Positions 1 to 10,130 of a DNA stretch of 64,000 bases are shown here, one piece after another. Source of the stretch: Pythium myriotylum (lineage: Eukaryota; Oomycota; Peronosporomycetes; Pythiales; Pythiaceae); assembly GCA_023091665.1 (NCBI GenBank), contig JALJCQ010000026.1, positions 1,612,001 through 1,676,000 of the forward strand. The letters run 5' to 3'. The notes beneath the pieces were generated by a model, which saw only the letters and a program-made list of their open reading frames with translations, was not told the DNA's origin and searched no databases. Position numbers and translations under genes: made by a program. Numbering within the stretch: the stretch's first letter is position 1; each line of letters begins with the position of its first letter.

Positions 1-258
1 TCGGTTTTTTCACGCGATCGATGAGCTCATGGAAGAAGGAGATGGACAGATTGGTATCGAAATGGGACCGAGGAAATGCGAGACTCGGAGAGTTGTGTGG
101 AGGGAGCAAGAGAATGGAAAGTGAAGTATGTGAATACCGACACAGCTGAGAGCATCTTCGTCTCCTGTGCGAATCGAGACGCTCTATGTGTGGAGAAGGT
201 CTCCGGTATTGTGCATTCGCTGATGTGATCAAAAGGGGATGGGCATGGAGAGCGTGGA

Positions 259-313
259 TGACGATAGAGGACAGCTCGTAACGTTCAACGTTGCGAGCTG
301 TCCTCAATCGTCA
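259..313. repeat. 27-bp-arm hairpin (near-perfect inverted repeat)
   Basis: Two 27-bp arms (259-285 and 287-313) are reverse complements with two mismatches, separated by a single C. Such a long stem with almost no loop could form a cruciform or be a tiny foldback element. It lies directly before an AT-rich stretch. No gene is visible around it. Confidence 0.8.
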
Positions 314-579
314 CACGTTGGAGTGTTTATATAAATTATTAATATTATTATCATAAATTTTTAATATTTAATTATATATCCCTTAAATTATATATTTTAT
401 ATTTAATGATTTGAAGGATTAAATGTAAACTAAAAATAGCTAAATCCACTAAAAACACGCCAACCTGTATACTAACAGCCGACATGAGCCAAGCCTATGA
501 CCGCCTCAATCACCAATGGTAGCGAGAATCAGCGGCAAACAAGTTCGTTTGTTGCATGCTCCTCACTGATAACCCAAGA
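314..579. other. AT-rich intergenic stretch
   Basis: Positions 328-430 are almost pure A/T in an otherwise GC-rich window. No open frame or repeat family is recognised. It may be a 3' flank, a relic of a mobile element, or a matrix-type spacer. Confidence 0.5.
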
Positions 580-813
580 CTATGCCAACTGCCTCGCAGG
601 CTGACCGTGTCGACTGTCTTCGTCGTCTCCACTTGCCATCTTCGACACGTGGGTTGGGTTCTTCCCACGTGAGAATGCCAACAGCATTTGCTGGAAACCG
701 CTCGGCTTCTTCGTCAGCTTCTCGAGCTTCTTCTGCTGTAACGCGAGCTTCTTATGTATTTTTTCCAAGCCATGCACGGTGACGGAATGCAACAATGTTG
801 TGGCAACATGCAA
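580..813 (-). pseudogene. C-terminal fragment of the 7295-8065 coiled-coil gene family
   Basis: The minus strand reads Lys/Leu-rich heptads ending in KKLEKLTKKPSGFQQML and then FSRGKNP. This parallels the C-terminus of the intact gene at 7295-8065 (KKLEKKKKTTSTFQQIL, then FSRGKNP). Only the last 60 or so codons are recognisable and the frame has no convincing start, so this is a decayed or truncated paralogue. The function of the family is unknown. Confidence 0.6.
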
Positions 814-1417
814 AGTGAGCTTGGCGTGAGGTCACTTGGCAAGATCTCGAGACCCAGTTTTCCGTGAAGCGGGTGATGCGGAACGCGCGACCACGAAGAC
901 ACCAGTGTCCGTGGTGCCGTCAGTTGAACCGGAGTCGCGGTCGCCGTCGTGACCACCCGGAGAAGGTGGAAATCCGCCAGGACATCCATCGGTAGCGGAG
1001 TCGGTTATATCCCCTGCTGTTTGGTGGCGATGCTAACGCTACTTTAGTGCAGATTGGGTCAATCCATAACTCTCGCTGTCCGCCTCTGGCGAGCCCGAAG
1101 ATGTTTTCCAATACCTCAGACGGCATCTTCGCCGTAGCTGAATCCTCCTGAGTGGTGTGGATCACACTCAGAAAAGCCAGGCGGCGCTTGCTTTGAACAA
1201 CGCGATGGCGAGCGTCTCGAATGCCTTCGTTTGGCTCTAGCCCCAAAAGTAAGTACTAGAAACACAAGGCTTCGTCGAAGACCTTCAACTCGGCTCTATC
1301 TGCGACCCCAAAGCTGTCACACCAGTGAAAGTATCGAAGCGACGTACTTTCGCGCAAGAGGCTGCAAACGCTGTCCCTGCTCCCATCAACACTATCGACA
1401 AGCCGCAGTGCTCCAAG

Positions 1418-3104
1418 TTATCGAAAAGCTGTCTCGAGTGCTCGTTTGCTCGGTCGTTGGAACGATCTCGCTCCTGTTTCGACCTCAGATCTTCTGTACG
1501 ACTCTCGACATGTAGATGGCGCGATGCAGAGCTCTTTCAAGCGCGGGAGGCCGTCCACATCATCATGCGACCAAACCGAGCCGTCATGTCGAACGCGTAG
1601 TATTCGTAGCCGCGGACAAGAGAGGAGAACGCCTCGTAACGTCTGCTCGTCCAAATACCCGCAAGACATGATGTCCAAGTACGTGATCTTTGCTCCCACG
1701 AGACAAACAAAATCAAGTGCCGTAGAGACTTCCTCCGGCCTCGCGTACTCAAAGTTAATCGTGAGAGACTCGAGCTCTGGGCCGTTCGCATCGCACACTT
1801 CGATACCACAAATCTCCCACGAGTGGACCCAACCAAGTCCGACACCCGGCACAATCAAGCGAACCCAGTCGCCAGGAACAACGGTGCTATCGTCACTGAG
1901 TATTGTATCGTCACAAATTGTAACGTCTGAGCCGTGTTCAAGTCGCACCAACACAGAGGCCGAGTCGCTTGCATCCTCTCGCACGAGTGCTCCGCCACGA
2001 AGTCGAGCCGTAGAGTATGTCGTCGATTTGATGCCGTCAGCAGCGTGAAGATTGTTGCCGATAGACATGAGTCGCATAGCCGAGACGCAGTCTTGTGTGA
2101 TCCCGTCCAAGGAGATTCGCAGGTGTCTCCACGAAGACGTTTTGGCCGATGGATGAAACACTGCATACCCAAGCCACGCCCAATCCGCTCGTGAGAATGG
2201 CGGATAAGGCACAAGCTGATATCGTGGTCCGGAGACTCTGTACCCAACAAGTCGCGGAGGTGGTGATGTCAGAGATATTGTCTTCACGTGCATTGCATGG
2301 GGAAGAGCCGAACACGCGGATTCTAATACTCGGTCACCAAGAAGGTCGCGAGTCAAGCTGATCTCGGAGTAATGCTTCTGTTCGACTGTGGACGGCTGGA
2401 TCCCCATCAGAACGCGAACATCCGTGGCCGCTGGCAGTGAGTCTTCGGGCAACGGTACTCTGATGGTATTCGAGATCTCCGCGATCGCCTCAAACCGGGG
2501 CCAGCACGCGCCAATATCTCCCTCGTATGGAGGAGGACATGTCTTTGGTATCGCACGGATGTCATCGAGTTCGCTCTCAGAAACGCTGAAGAAAGGGACG
2601 GAGTTTCTTGAAGATCGCCTTCAACTTCGCGTCATCAGTGCTGTTTCTCACCCAAGGATATGCCCCGCACATCATTTTGGATATCAATTGACTGCGGAAG
2701 CGGACCCGTGGGAATTCGCACCCTGGCAAGTCGAAGAATCGGATTGCGTCGGTGATTTCAACAACGGATTCGATGGGGCGGTCTGCATACATCGGATAAT
2801 GCTTGGGCTCGCGGAGTAACTCCGCGAAGACGCGCTTCCAGAAGCGAGGGTTCTCGCGACCACTGTACCCTTCGCTACAAGACAGCCAAAACCACGCCAC
2901 CGTCGCAAACCGACCCGAGTCTGCTGTAGAAACTGTATTGAGTCCAGAGCACGTAAAGTTGACCCATGCGTAACTCTCGATAGTTTTGTTGTCGGGGTCG
3001 GCGTCAGTTTCGAGCCGCACAGGAACATCCCACGGACTCTCGCACTCAAGACTCGAGCTCCACGCCATTGCGATCGTCCACGCTGCTCTCTCCGTGAGAA
3101 CCAT
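1418..3104 (-). pseudogene. Frameshifted leucine-rich-repeat-like oomycete protein
   Basis: Two minus-strand frames run head to tail. The first (3104 to about 2577, from the first ATG) has a WAWTIA/WVNF-type beta-rich N-terminal part ending FKKLRPF. The second (about 2600 to 1418) continues as SESELDDIRAIPKTCPPPYEGDIGA and ends in a segment with LRR-like periodicity (LESLTINF, ITYLDIMSCGYL, CPRLRILRV, LPRLKELCIAP). A one-base shift near 2590-2605 separates them, in a run of G/A homopolymers. A further piece at about 1060-1180 (RRLAFLSV, then MPSEVLENIFGLA) may be the displaced C-terminus. The architecture resembles a large oomycete-specific family of uncharacterised LRR-like proteins, recalled from memory and not searched. 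Function unknown. It is either a recent pseudogene or carries a sequencing error. Confidence 0.55.
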
Positions 3105-3125
3105 CTCGTCGAAGACCAACCTCAC

Positions 3126-3849
3126 TGAGGGTTCTTCTCTTCGAGTTCGGTGATCTTGCCCCCTTGCGAAGATGTTTGACTCGATGGGTAGCTTGAAAAG
3201 TGAGAGTGAACTCAGCTCAAAACTGTGGAGCTTCGCGTGGTGAGAGATATGAACGGCTTGACTAAGTACGATAAATCAGTATCTCACATTTGTCACTGCG
3301 ATAGCTTGCGATGGGTTGCAGCTCTTCTCACGATGAGTTGGCCGAGACAGGTGCAGCGGTTTTCACGACTACGTGGAGCAAGAAACTCCACCCTCTCGGC
3401 GACTTTATCACTTTCCGCATGGAAGCTTCCGGACGATAAACAATGTTAGTCGCTACTGCTGACTCTCACGGCCTCTGTCACCGACCACCTCCGAGTCGCC
3501 TCGACGACCTAACTTGCAGTTTATTGGTCACTGAACAATATGCAGTTTCACAACATGCAAGTTCTTGGATCGCATCGAGTAGTTCACGAACGTTTGTCTG
3601 GGCTAATCTGATAGCGATCCATCGTGGAGTGCTGAAGCGAATCGTGTCATTTTAATCCGACAAACTCAGGGGCAGGGGGCTTCGTTGTGGTTGAAAAGTC
3701 CGTCTTTGTGTGGCTTGGAAAAATCGAGTGAGAGCTGCTCCATGCTCACGGTGGTTCCTCGATACATGACAATTTGGATAGCTTATTGAGAGGGCGAAGC
3801 AATCAATTGGACAATGGTACCAATACCCTATCTCCAATTTTCTTCTTCC
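3126..3849. other. Intergenic, no gene recognised
   Basis: Short open frames exist on both strands here, but none has a recognisable motif, consistent codon bias or splice context. Nothing else is seen. Confidence 0.4.
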
Positions 3850-4140
3850 AAGCCCAGGGCGGTGCGTGAACCCCGCGCATCTGCACGCAGAAGCCTGTCG
3901 ACTTGGCGCATACTGGCACACACGAGTCTCTGTATGAGCTCAGCTTCTCGGCTCTACCAATCCGCAAGAACTTCAGCCCTCGCAACTCGGTGTACAAATT
4001 GATGAAGCGACGCAGCGTGCTTGAGGCGTGAGACTTGGTCGCTGTCAAAGGAGTTCGTTGTCGGAAACGGACAGAACGATCTTGGACGGATCTCCGAATA
4101 AGACGCATGAAGATATGAGCTCGGATTTTGAATGCATGAA
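3850..4140 (-). pseudogene. Decayed copy of the 7295-8065 coiled-coil gene
   Basis: Read on the minus strand and allowing frame changes, this segment parallels the N-terminal half of the gene at 7295. FGDPSKIVLSVSDNEL matches SGDPSTIVLSASDSEL and is followed by an in-frame TGA where the intact gene has Trp. TLRRFINLYTELRGLK matches ALRRFLDLYAELRELK. VDRLLRAD matches VERLLRAE. The copy is shortened, frameshifted and has stops, so it is a pseudogene in inverse orientation to the intact paralogue. Confidence 0.7.
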
Positions 4141-4206
4141 ACGCTGTGCCGACCGAGCTCCATGGCTTCAGGGCACTGACGGTACTGTCGGGTCTGTAAA
4201 TGGTCT

Positions 4207-4877
4207 GCGTGGCTGATTCTTCTTGTGACAGGGAGAAATCGGAGAAGGGAGAGAAAGAAGCCTCGATCTTTCCGAGTCCTCTCTCGCTCGCTCTCTCTCT
4301 CTCCGGCCGAAGCTCATTTCTCGAATCGACTCGACTCATGGAGAGCGTGGTGCAGGTCGACATGGCAGGCGATCGGCCGGGGGCGATTTCGTCGCTGGAC
4401 GTCGCGCTGCTGAGCGAGTGGAACGATCTCTACCGATCCCACGTCCACATCCACGCGAGCGCCAATGTCGAGATTGCGTTCGGCATCATCAACCGCCTCC
4501 CTACCGATCTGGAGGCGTGGCAGAAGCGAGCGAAAGCTCGCCACGAGCAAGTGAAGAAGCTGATCGAGCGCTGCAAGAGCGCCATCCACCAGAACCAGCG
4601 GTGGCGTCTCGCCGTGCAACGCGGCGACGACGACGACGGAGGCATTGTGGCGTTGGACGAGAAGAAAGTGACGACTCGGTTCACTCTGGCGGACTTGCGG
4701 CAGCGCGAGTTGACGCTGACGACGCAGTTGGCCGTGGCGAGGAGTCTGGATGCGATCTATGGGGCGAGGTCGACGGGCTGGTTCCCGAGAGAGGCGTTCG
4801 TGGTGCCGACGGAGGTTGGGAGGAAGCAAGGGGCGTGAGGCAGCGAGAGAAGTCGCTCGACGTGTTCAAGACAAGAA
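4207..4877 (+). repeat. Left arm of 671-bp inverted repeat
   Basis: This segment is repeated in reverse complement at 9153-9823, with arms of equal length and a small number of substitutions. It contains the whole coding region of the gene at 4338 plus about 130 bp upstream and 40 bp downstream. The arms are separated by 4.3 kb. Confidence 0.85.
4338..4838 (+). CDS. Coiled-coil protein, family 1 copy A (166 aa)
   Basis: The start chosen is the ATG that begins MESVVQVDMAGDRPG; an upstream in-frame extension is Ser/Leu low complexity and looks like leader. The protein is predicted mostly helical: a central region rich in Lys/Arg/Glu (KRAKARHEQVKKL), then FTLADLRQRELTLTTQL in a heptad-like pattern, and a tail with ARSTGWFPREAFVVPTE. 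There is no signal peptide or membrane segment. It is nearly identical to the inverted copy at 9192-9692, which has a handful of amino-acid changes. The pattern TLxDLxxREaxLxxxL is shared with the longer gene at 7295, which suggests distant paralogy. No known domain is recognised and there is no basic region typical of bZIP proteins. Function unknown. Confidence 0.65.
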   Translation: MESVVQVDMAGDRPGAISSLDVALLSEWNDLYRSHVHIHASANVEIAFGIINRLPTDLEAWQKRAKARHEQVKKLIERCKSAIHQNQRWRLAVQRGDDDDGGIVALDEKKVTTRFTLADLRQRELTLTTQLAVARSLDAIYGARSTGWFPREAFVVPTEVGRKQGA

Positions 4878-5528
4878 TTGAAGGTGTATTCCTTCGCACA
4901 TCGGCGGGGCTCTCGAACGTAACCAAAGGAACTGTAATGGACAACGACTCGGGAGGTCAAAAGAATCTGTCGGTAGAGCGAACGCGAGACGATTTGAGAA
5001 TGAGCTGCGTTTCTTGCGAGGTAGATGGGAAAGTGTGGCGGTTGGATTGTCCCTGTCGAAGAAAACTAAATTACTGCCCTTTTGGTTGTTCGATTTCGGC
5101 AGCTCGCTTTGGGGGACAACAGATCTATTGCGAAGCTTAACCTAAGGAATGCAACTGAGCGTGCTAATTGCACGCTCGCCCGGGAGTGGAGGGTGGGTCG
5201 TCGACGCTGCTAGAAGATGAAGATGCTTGGTGGCGCAGGAGAATCGAAAGTGAGGATGGGATGAGAACCGAGGCATCCCACGCTCGCAGCCAAAAGCTAA
5301 ATTTCCGCGACCGGAAATAACCAGTGTGCACGCAAGGTGGAGAGAGTTTGAGAAAACTAACGAAGTAGGACTACGAAGTAGCGTGAGTAAGTGACAAAAA
5401 CTGAACCTGAGGGAACTTACTCGCGAAATTGTACCTGGTGTGCTGCTGTGGTGGGAAAGAATCGGAGAAAAGGAAGATTGATGGACGTTGAGCGAGCAGA
5501 AGATCGAAGCTATTAGTTAAGTGAAATC
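4878..5528 (+). other. Spacer with mosaic short repeats
   Basis: No gene is seen. Positions 5330-5420 resemble 8895-9000 in direct orientation (shared core GAAGTAGCGTGAGTRAGTG), and 5433-5510 is inverted at 7185-7262. The spacer is therefore a patchwork of pieces that also flank the other family members. Confidence 0.5.
5433..5510 (+). repeat. Short inverted repeat, partner at 7185-7262
   Basis: About 78 bp containing GAAAGAATCGGAGAAAAGG is present in reverse complement at 7185-7262, just upstream of the coding region at 7295. At 5433 it lies just upstream of the decayed copy at 5529. It is probably the conserved promoter/leader of this gene family. Confidence 0.7.
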
Positions 5529-5760
5529 ATGGAGCAGGTAGACGTGGCAAGCGACAGGCCTGGGGGCATTCCGTCGTGCTTCTGAGCAAGTAGGACGGCC
5601 TGTACCGATTGGACGTCGAAATGGATGCCCGAACATTGCGAGCGAGGCAGATGCGAAGATTGTTGAGGATCGCATCTCTTAACGCCTGGGCTCAACTTTA
5701 CAGAGAAGCCCTGGCGTCCCATTTCGTGACCAAGATAACTAGTTATCGCTTCTAGAATGC
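5529..5760 (+). pseudogene. Decayed third copy of coiled-coil family 1
   Basis: Reading from ATG 5529 gives MEQVDVASDRPGGIPS and then a stop. This parallels MESVVQVDMAGDRPGAISS of the intact gene at 4338. Beyond the stop, nucleotide similarity continues with the equivalents of LYRSHVHIHASANVEIA but in broken frames. It is a clear relic. Confidence 0.65.
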
Positions 5761-5930
5761 AGTCTGCGACTTCAAGGGCACTCGGCTCGCGCACGGAAGC
5801 ACGACTGCGATGACGATCCGGCGGCAGAGAGAAAATCCTTCTCGCTGGGTTCAGGGCGAAACGAGAAAACGTTGAATGGGGATGAAAATGGAACGCGACG
5901 GCATCGAAAGCTCCCTCCCTCCCAAGAGGC

Positions 5931-6796
5931 ATGACCCGAGTGTTCAACGAGCAGATAGATGGGTTTCTGGTACGTACGCCTTTGGATCTTCCGGCAGCAC
6001 TGCCCCGCGCCATCCGCCCGAGCCCAACGCGCTCATTCGTCGATTTGCCTTCGCACGAACAAAGCACAAGACGCCATGGAAGTAGTGAGAGCCGCTCCAG
6101 ACCGAAACACGGAAGACATCCGTCAAGCAAACACGGAAGACATGCAGCAAGCGGTTCAGGACCGAGCCCCCGCAGGCGTGAGTGTCGAAACTGACTGAGA
6201 ATTCGCTCTCGCGCTGCTAACGTCTGCTTCAGTTCAGCGGCGTGCTCGAACGAGCCAGAGACGCTCGTAGTGCCGTCTCTGCTTTCCCTGGGCGTTGCTG
6301 CAGTGGGTGATGTCCCGATGGCTTCTGGTCATATGCTCTCCGTCGTGATCATGGTTTCTCTGGTCGTAGGCGCGTTTGAAGACTTGTTGATGCATGCCTT
6401 CAGCGCGCTCTTCCTTCGTCCATGGCTGTGTGAGCTCAAATGCTTTCGGACGCTTCGTTGGGGATGGCTAAGTCGCGTGCGCTTGCTCTTGTTATAGGGA
6501 CGTTTCTCCTCCTCGGACTCTTTCTGACGGCCTTGGGCTTTCGCATCTACTGGGCAATTGTGAACCGCGCAGACGAGGAAAACTCCATCGCAAAAATCCT
6601 CGAAACTGCACTCACGAACGGCATCCAGTGGTGGATCTTCGTTGGAATTGCATTTCACTTTGGCAATCGCAATCGTCGAGCAGAAGACGCCGCGCCCGAC
6701 GGCAATGCACATGCCGTCGCCACCCACGAACGTCCAGTTGAGCGCGCCTTTCGCCGAGGAGAAGAAGAGGAAAAGACCGCCCACGACGCGGCGTAA
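5931..6796 (+). CDS. Three-exon multi-pass membrane protein (245 aa)
   Basis: This gene is visible only after splicing. The proposed exons are 5931-6177, 6238-6429 and 6498-6796. Intron 1 (GTGAGT to CAG, with a GCTAAC branch-like site) and intron 2 (GTGAGC to TATAG) are 60 and 68 bp and keep one frame of 246 codons. The N-terminal third is hydrophilic and basic, with His/Arg/Ser repeats (SKHGRHAAS). Then come hydrophobic segments HMLSVVIMVSLVVGAF, FLRPWL-TFLLLGLFLTALGF joined across intron 2, and a weaker WWIFVGIAFHF, followed by a charged tail rich in Arg and Glu ending EEEEKTAHDAA. Two or three transmembrane helices are likely. No family is recognised. The phase agreement at both junctions is the main support. 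Confidence 0.55.
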
Positions 6797-7184
6797 GCAG
6801 CGCTCATCGATAAAGCGACTTCACGCCTTTGAAAGTGACTTCGATCTCCATCTGCGATCCCCCATCTACACATTCAACGACAACCTCATCCACTCTCCCC
6901 AAAGCTTTTAACGTTGGCGTAAGCATAATCTCCAATTCACATCCGTAGCAGAATGCCGAGCACTTTCTTTTGTCAAGTCGTTGTTCATTACTGTCGGATC
7001 AATTCGGATAATTGCGTGAGCAAGTCCACCACCTGCCACGTCAACCAACACCAGGGTCTCCATCATTCGAGGCATGAAATTAGGATTCACAGAATAGAGA
7101 CCTCACTTGCATCATCATTATCATCATCATTCGAGGCATGACGGCCCACGTGATGGCCGGAGAGAGGGCTCGGAAAGCTCTGCT

Positions 7185-7262
7185 GATTATCTGCTCTCTC
7201 AACATCCATCAATCTTCCTTTTCTCCGATTCTTTCCCACTACAGCAGCACACCAGGTACGAT
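7185..7262 (-). repeat. Short inverted repeat, partner at 5433-5510
   Basis: This is the reverse complement of 5433-5510 with few differences. It lies 30-110 bp before the ATG at 7295, so it probably contains the promoter or 5' leader of that gene. Confidence 0.7.
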
Positions 7263-7294
7263 CTCGTGAGCTACTCCCCACACAAACTCATGCA

Positions 7295-8065
7295 ATGGCC
7301 TCCACGGAGTATCTCGAGTTAGCCGGAACCTTCTGGGTGATGCTCAAGGGCCAAGTCAACCGCATCGGCAACAAGTGTGCGACGACTCCGCTGCCCATTG
7401 CCTCCAAGACTGTCGTCCTCTTGAACCAACAGCACGGAAACCACATCACCGTCTTATCCGGAGATCCCTCCACGATCGTGCTGTCCGCTTCCGACAGCGA
7501 GCTCGTCTGGCAGTGGCCAAGTCTCACGCCAGCCGACGCACAACAGTGGCGACTCCGCGCACTGCGTCGCTTCCTCGATTTGTACGCCGAGTTGCGAGAG
7601 CTCAAGCGACAACTCGCCGACAATCGCGGCCAACGATTCCAACAACTTCGTCAACGCACGGGAGACGACTCGCAGCAGTCCACAGCGCTGTCGCCAGCGT
7701 CGAGCTCGACGCTTGAGGACCTGGAGAACCGAGAAGCCGAGCTCATCCAAAGACTCGAAAGTGTGCGCCAAGTCGAGAGGCTTCTGCGTGCAGAGTGCGA
7801 GTCCGTGGTCGGCACTGCGTTGCTCGTGCTGGAGAGTGGCGAGCGCGCGCGCGTGGCGTTCATGCACCGCCAGATGTGGCGTCTTAAGGAGGTGGTGTAC
7901 GTGGTTATGTGTGCTGAGAAGAAGCTTTTGAAGCAGACGAAGAAGCTCGAGAAGCAGGCGAAAAAGCTCGAGAAGAAGAAGAAAACGACGAGCACTTTCC
8001 AGCAGATACTCAACGCATTCACATTCTCACGTGGGAAGAATCCACGGGTCGAAGACGGCAAGTAG
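7295..8065 (+). CDS. Coiled-coil protein, family 2 (256 aa)
   Basis: This is an intact single-exon frame starting MASTEYLELAGTFWVM. Residues 1-85 are mixed (LSGDPSTIVLSASDSEL). Residues 85-180 are helical with RRFLDLYAELRELKRQL and TLEDLENREAELIQRL. Residues 200-240 form a strongly charged Lys/Leu coiled coil (KKLLKQTKKLEKQAKKLEKK), and the tail is FQQILNAF, then FSRGKNP. There is no signal peptide or membrane span. Fragments of the same family lie at 580-813 and 3850-4140, both inverted relative to this copy. The TLEDLxxREAELxxRL pattern is shared with family 1 (4338, 9192). Function unknown; a structural or DNA/RNA-associated role cannot be told from sequence. Confidence 0.7.
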   Translation: MASTEYLELAGTFWVMLKGQVNRIGNKCATTPLPIASKTVVLLNQQHGNHITVLSGDPSTIVLSASDSELVWQWPSLTPADAQQWRLRALRRFLDLYAELRELKRQLADNRGQRFQQLRQRTGDDSQQSTALSPASSSTLEDLENREAELIQRLESVRQVERLLRAECESVVGTALLVLESGERARVAFMHRQMWRLKEVVYVVMCAEKKLLKQTKKLEKQAKKLEKKKKTTSTFQQILNAFTFSRGKNPRVEDGK

Positions 8066-8519
8066 AGGATAGTTGAGAACGTTGAGGAAGTGCTCGCTCG
8101 TCCTCCCGGATGGTGGGGGTGCTTTACGTGCACTGTACTGGCTCCGTCAGATCCGTTTCACATATATTTTAGTTTTTCACCACACAGCTTTGACAGTGAG
8201 ATCAACTAAAGCGCAATGTAAACATCCTCTGACAACGAGTCGTTCATCGTAACGTCTCATTCAAAGAGGCGAGCGCTCATGGAAAGATCTCATCGGTGAA
8301 ATGTGGATCTGGCGTTCTCGTTATCGGAATCGCCGGGATGAAGTTATCTACGTACACCGCAGATCGTCAGCTAGTCTTGCTGCTGAAGGATCAGACGACG
8401 GACCAGAGGACGGACCAGAACAGCGGCAATTGGGACGTTAGGTGGGTTGAGCTCCGCTTGAAGGTAATCTTGAATTGTACAGCCTGGTGAACCTAGCTTA
8501 GATGAGGGTGTTTGCATTG
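8066..8519. other. Intergenic, no gene recognised
   Basis: Only short unsupported open frames are present. No repeat or RNA feature is recognised. Confidence 0.4.
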
Positions 8520-8830
8520 CTACCGTTGATAGATTTCGCGATACTTGTCATTGTTGTCGCCATGCTCCAGCTCCCAATCCTCCAGCTTCTTCCTCGCTTT
8601 ATCTAAATCTCTTCCTGCTACTTCATATCGACGTTTTGCATTTTCATAAAGGCGCTCCTCGTCAAGATGCGCGAGTACTTTCCCTTCGTCTCCTTGTACT
8701 GCATCTATTCTGCTGCGCTCGAACGAAATTTCTCGGATAGAGTTGAAGTAAATATAAGAAGCACGAACGTTCTCGGGACGTATCCGAGATGAGTTTGTTG
8801 CGAGGATGATCGGAAAGTTTGGCGGTTAAA
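8520..8830 (-). pseudogene. Orphan coding fragment, charged helical C-terminus
   Basis: The minus-strand frame is open from a TAA near 8830 to the TAG at 8520-8522 but has no ATG, so an ATG-based ORF scan would miss it. It reads IREISFERSRIDAVQGDEGK, then LDEERLYENAKRRYEV, then DLDKARKKLEDWELEHG and ends KYREIYQR-stop. Composition and periodicity are those of a real charged helix. A pyrimidine-rich stretch ending CCGAG just before IS-FERS could be a splice acceptor, so this may be the last exon of a gene whose upstream part was lost or moved when the flanking inverted repeat formed. Identity unknown. Confidence 0.5.
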
Positions 8831-9152
8831 TCGTCGGTATTAACGAAACCCAAATGACTGCCCGGACGGATGTTGGTTGTTCGAGTGTGTTCTGTGCGCG
8901 CAAGTTGAAGAGGTTTTGAGAACACTGACGAAGTAGGAATACGAAGTAGCGTGAGTGAGTGGCGACTGAACATGATCTGCATGTGGACTGTTTTGACTGA
9001 TGTACACATGGCCAAGATACTAGACCCGGAAGAACTCTGCATCCTCAAAACGTTTCTCTCGCGTTCGCTGCTTTTTACCTCCTGAGTCGTATTGTCCCTT
9101 GAGTTACGTTCGAGAGCCTCTACAACGTACAATCAGCACACACACGTTCTTT

Positions 9153-9823
9153 TTCTTGTCTTGAACACGTCGAGCGACTTCTCTCGCTGCTTCACGCCCC
9201 TTGCTTTCTCCAAACCTCCGTCGGCACCACGAACGCCTCTCTCGGGAACCAGCCCGTCGACCTCGCACCATAGATCGCATCCAGACTCCTCGCCACGGCC
9301 AACTGCGTCGTCAGCATCAACTCGCGCTGCCGCAAGTCCTCCAGAGTAAACCGAGTCTTCCTTTTCTTCTCGTCCAACGCCACAATGCCTCCGTCGTCGC
9401 CGTCGCCGCGTTCCACGGCGAGACGCCACCGCTGGTTCTGGTGGATGGCGCTCTTGCAGCGCTGGACCAACTTCTTCACTTGCTCGTGGCGAGCTTTCGC
9501 TCGCTTCTGCCACGCCTCCAGATCGGTAGGGAGGCGGTTGATGATGCCGAACGCAATCTCGACATTGGCGCTCGCGTGGATGTGGACGTGGGATCGGTAG
9601 AGATCGTTCCACTCGCTCAGCAGCGCGACGTCCAGCGACGAAATCGCCCCCGGCCGATCGCCTGCCATGTCGACCTGCACCACGCTCTCCATGAGCCGAG
9701 TCGAGTCGAGAAATGAGCTTCGGCCGGAGAGAGAGAGAGCGAGCGAGAGAGGACTCGGAAAGATCGAGGCTTCTTTCTCTCCCTTCTCCGATTTCTCCCT
9801 GTCACAAGAAGAATCAGCCACGC
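9153..9823 (-). repeat. Right arm of 671-bp inverted repeat
   Basis: Reverse complement of 4207-4877, of equal length with no visible length change. It carries the family 1 copy B coding region. Confidence 0.85.
9192..9692 (-). CDS. Coiled-coil protein, family 1 copy B (166 aa)
   Basis: Same length and start (MESVVQVDMAG) as the gene at 4338 but on the opposite strand. Visible replacements include IER to VQR, QRGDDD to ERGDGD, KVTTRFTLADL to KRKTRFTLEDL, RELTL to RELML, and VGRK to VWRK. Both copies remain open, so either may be functional. Replacements cluster in charged surface positions. Function unknown, as for copy A. Confidence 0.65.
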   Translation of the reverse strand: MESVVQVDMAGDRPGAISSLDVALLSEWNDLYRSHVHIHASANVEIAFGIINRLPTDLEAWQKRAKARHEQVKKLVQRCKSAIHQNQRWRLAVERGDGDDGGIVALDEKKRKTRFTLEDLRQRELMLTTQLAVARSLDAIYGARSTGWFPREAFVVPTEVWRKQGA

Positions 9824-10130
9824 TGACTCAGCGTCGAAAGTTCCCATCTACGCCAACGCGTCGGTGCCAACAGCGCTGTCGGCGCCCTGGCGCCATGGAG
9901 CTCGACCGAGACGGCGCTCCATGTGCTCATACACTCCCATCCCATTGCGCTGCGTTGGTTCCGTTGGCGAGAAAGAAAACGAAAAAAAACGGCGAATATT
10001 ACTGGTAAGTTACAAATGTACCCATGACTTACTGTAAAAAAAAACGCCGTGTTTCCCTTCAACGTCCGTCCCTGTCCCATTTCTCTCTCACTCTGGAATC
10101 TGCGCGCAAGAAGAGAGAGAGAGAGGCGCC

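Noticed and set aside
4338..4838. bZIP transcription factor
   Set aside because: Heptads are present but there is no basic DNA-binding region with the N-x7-R pattern before them.
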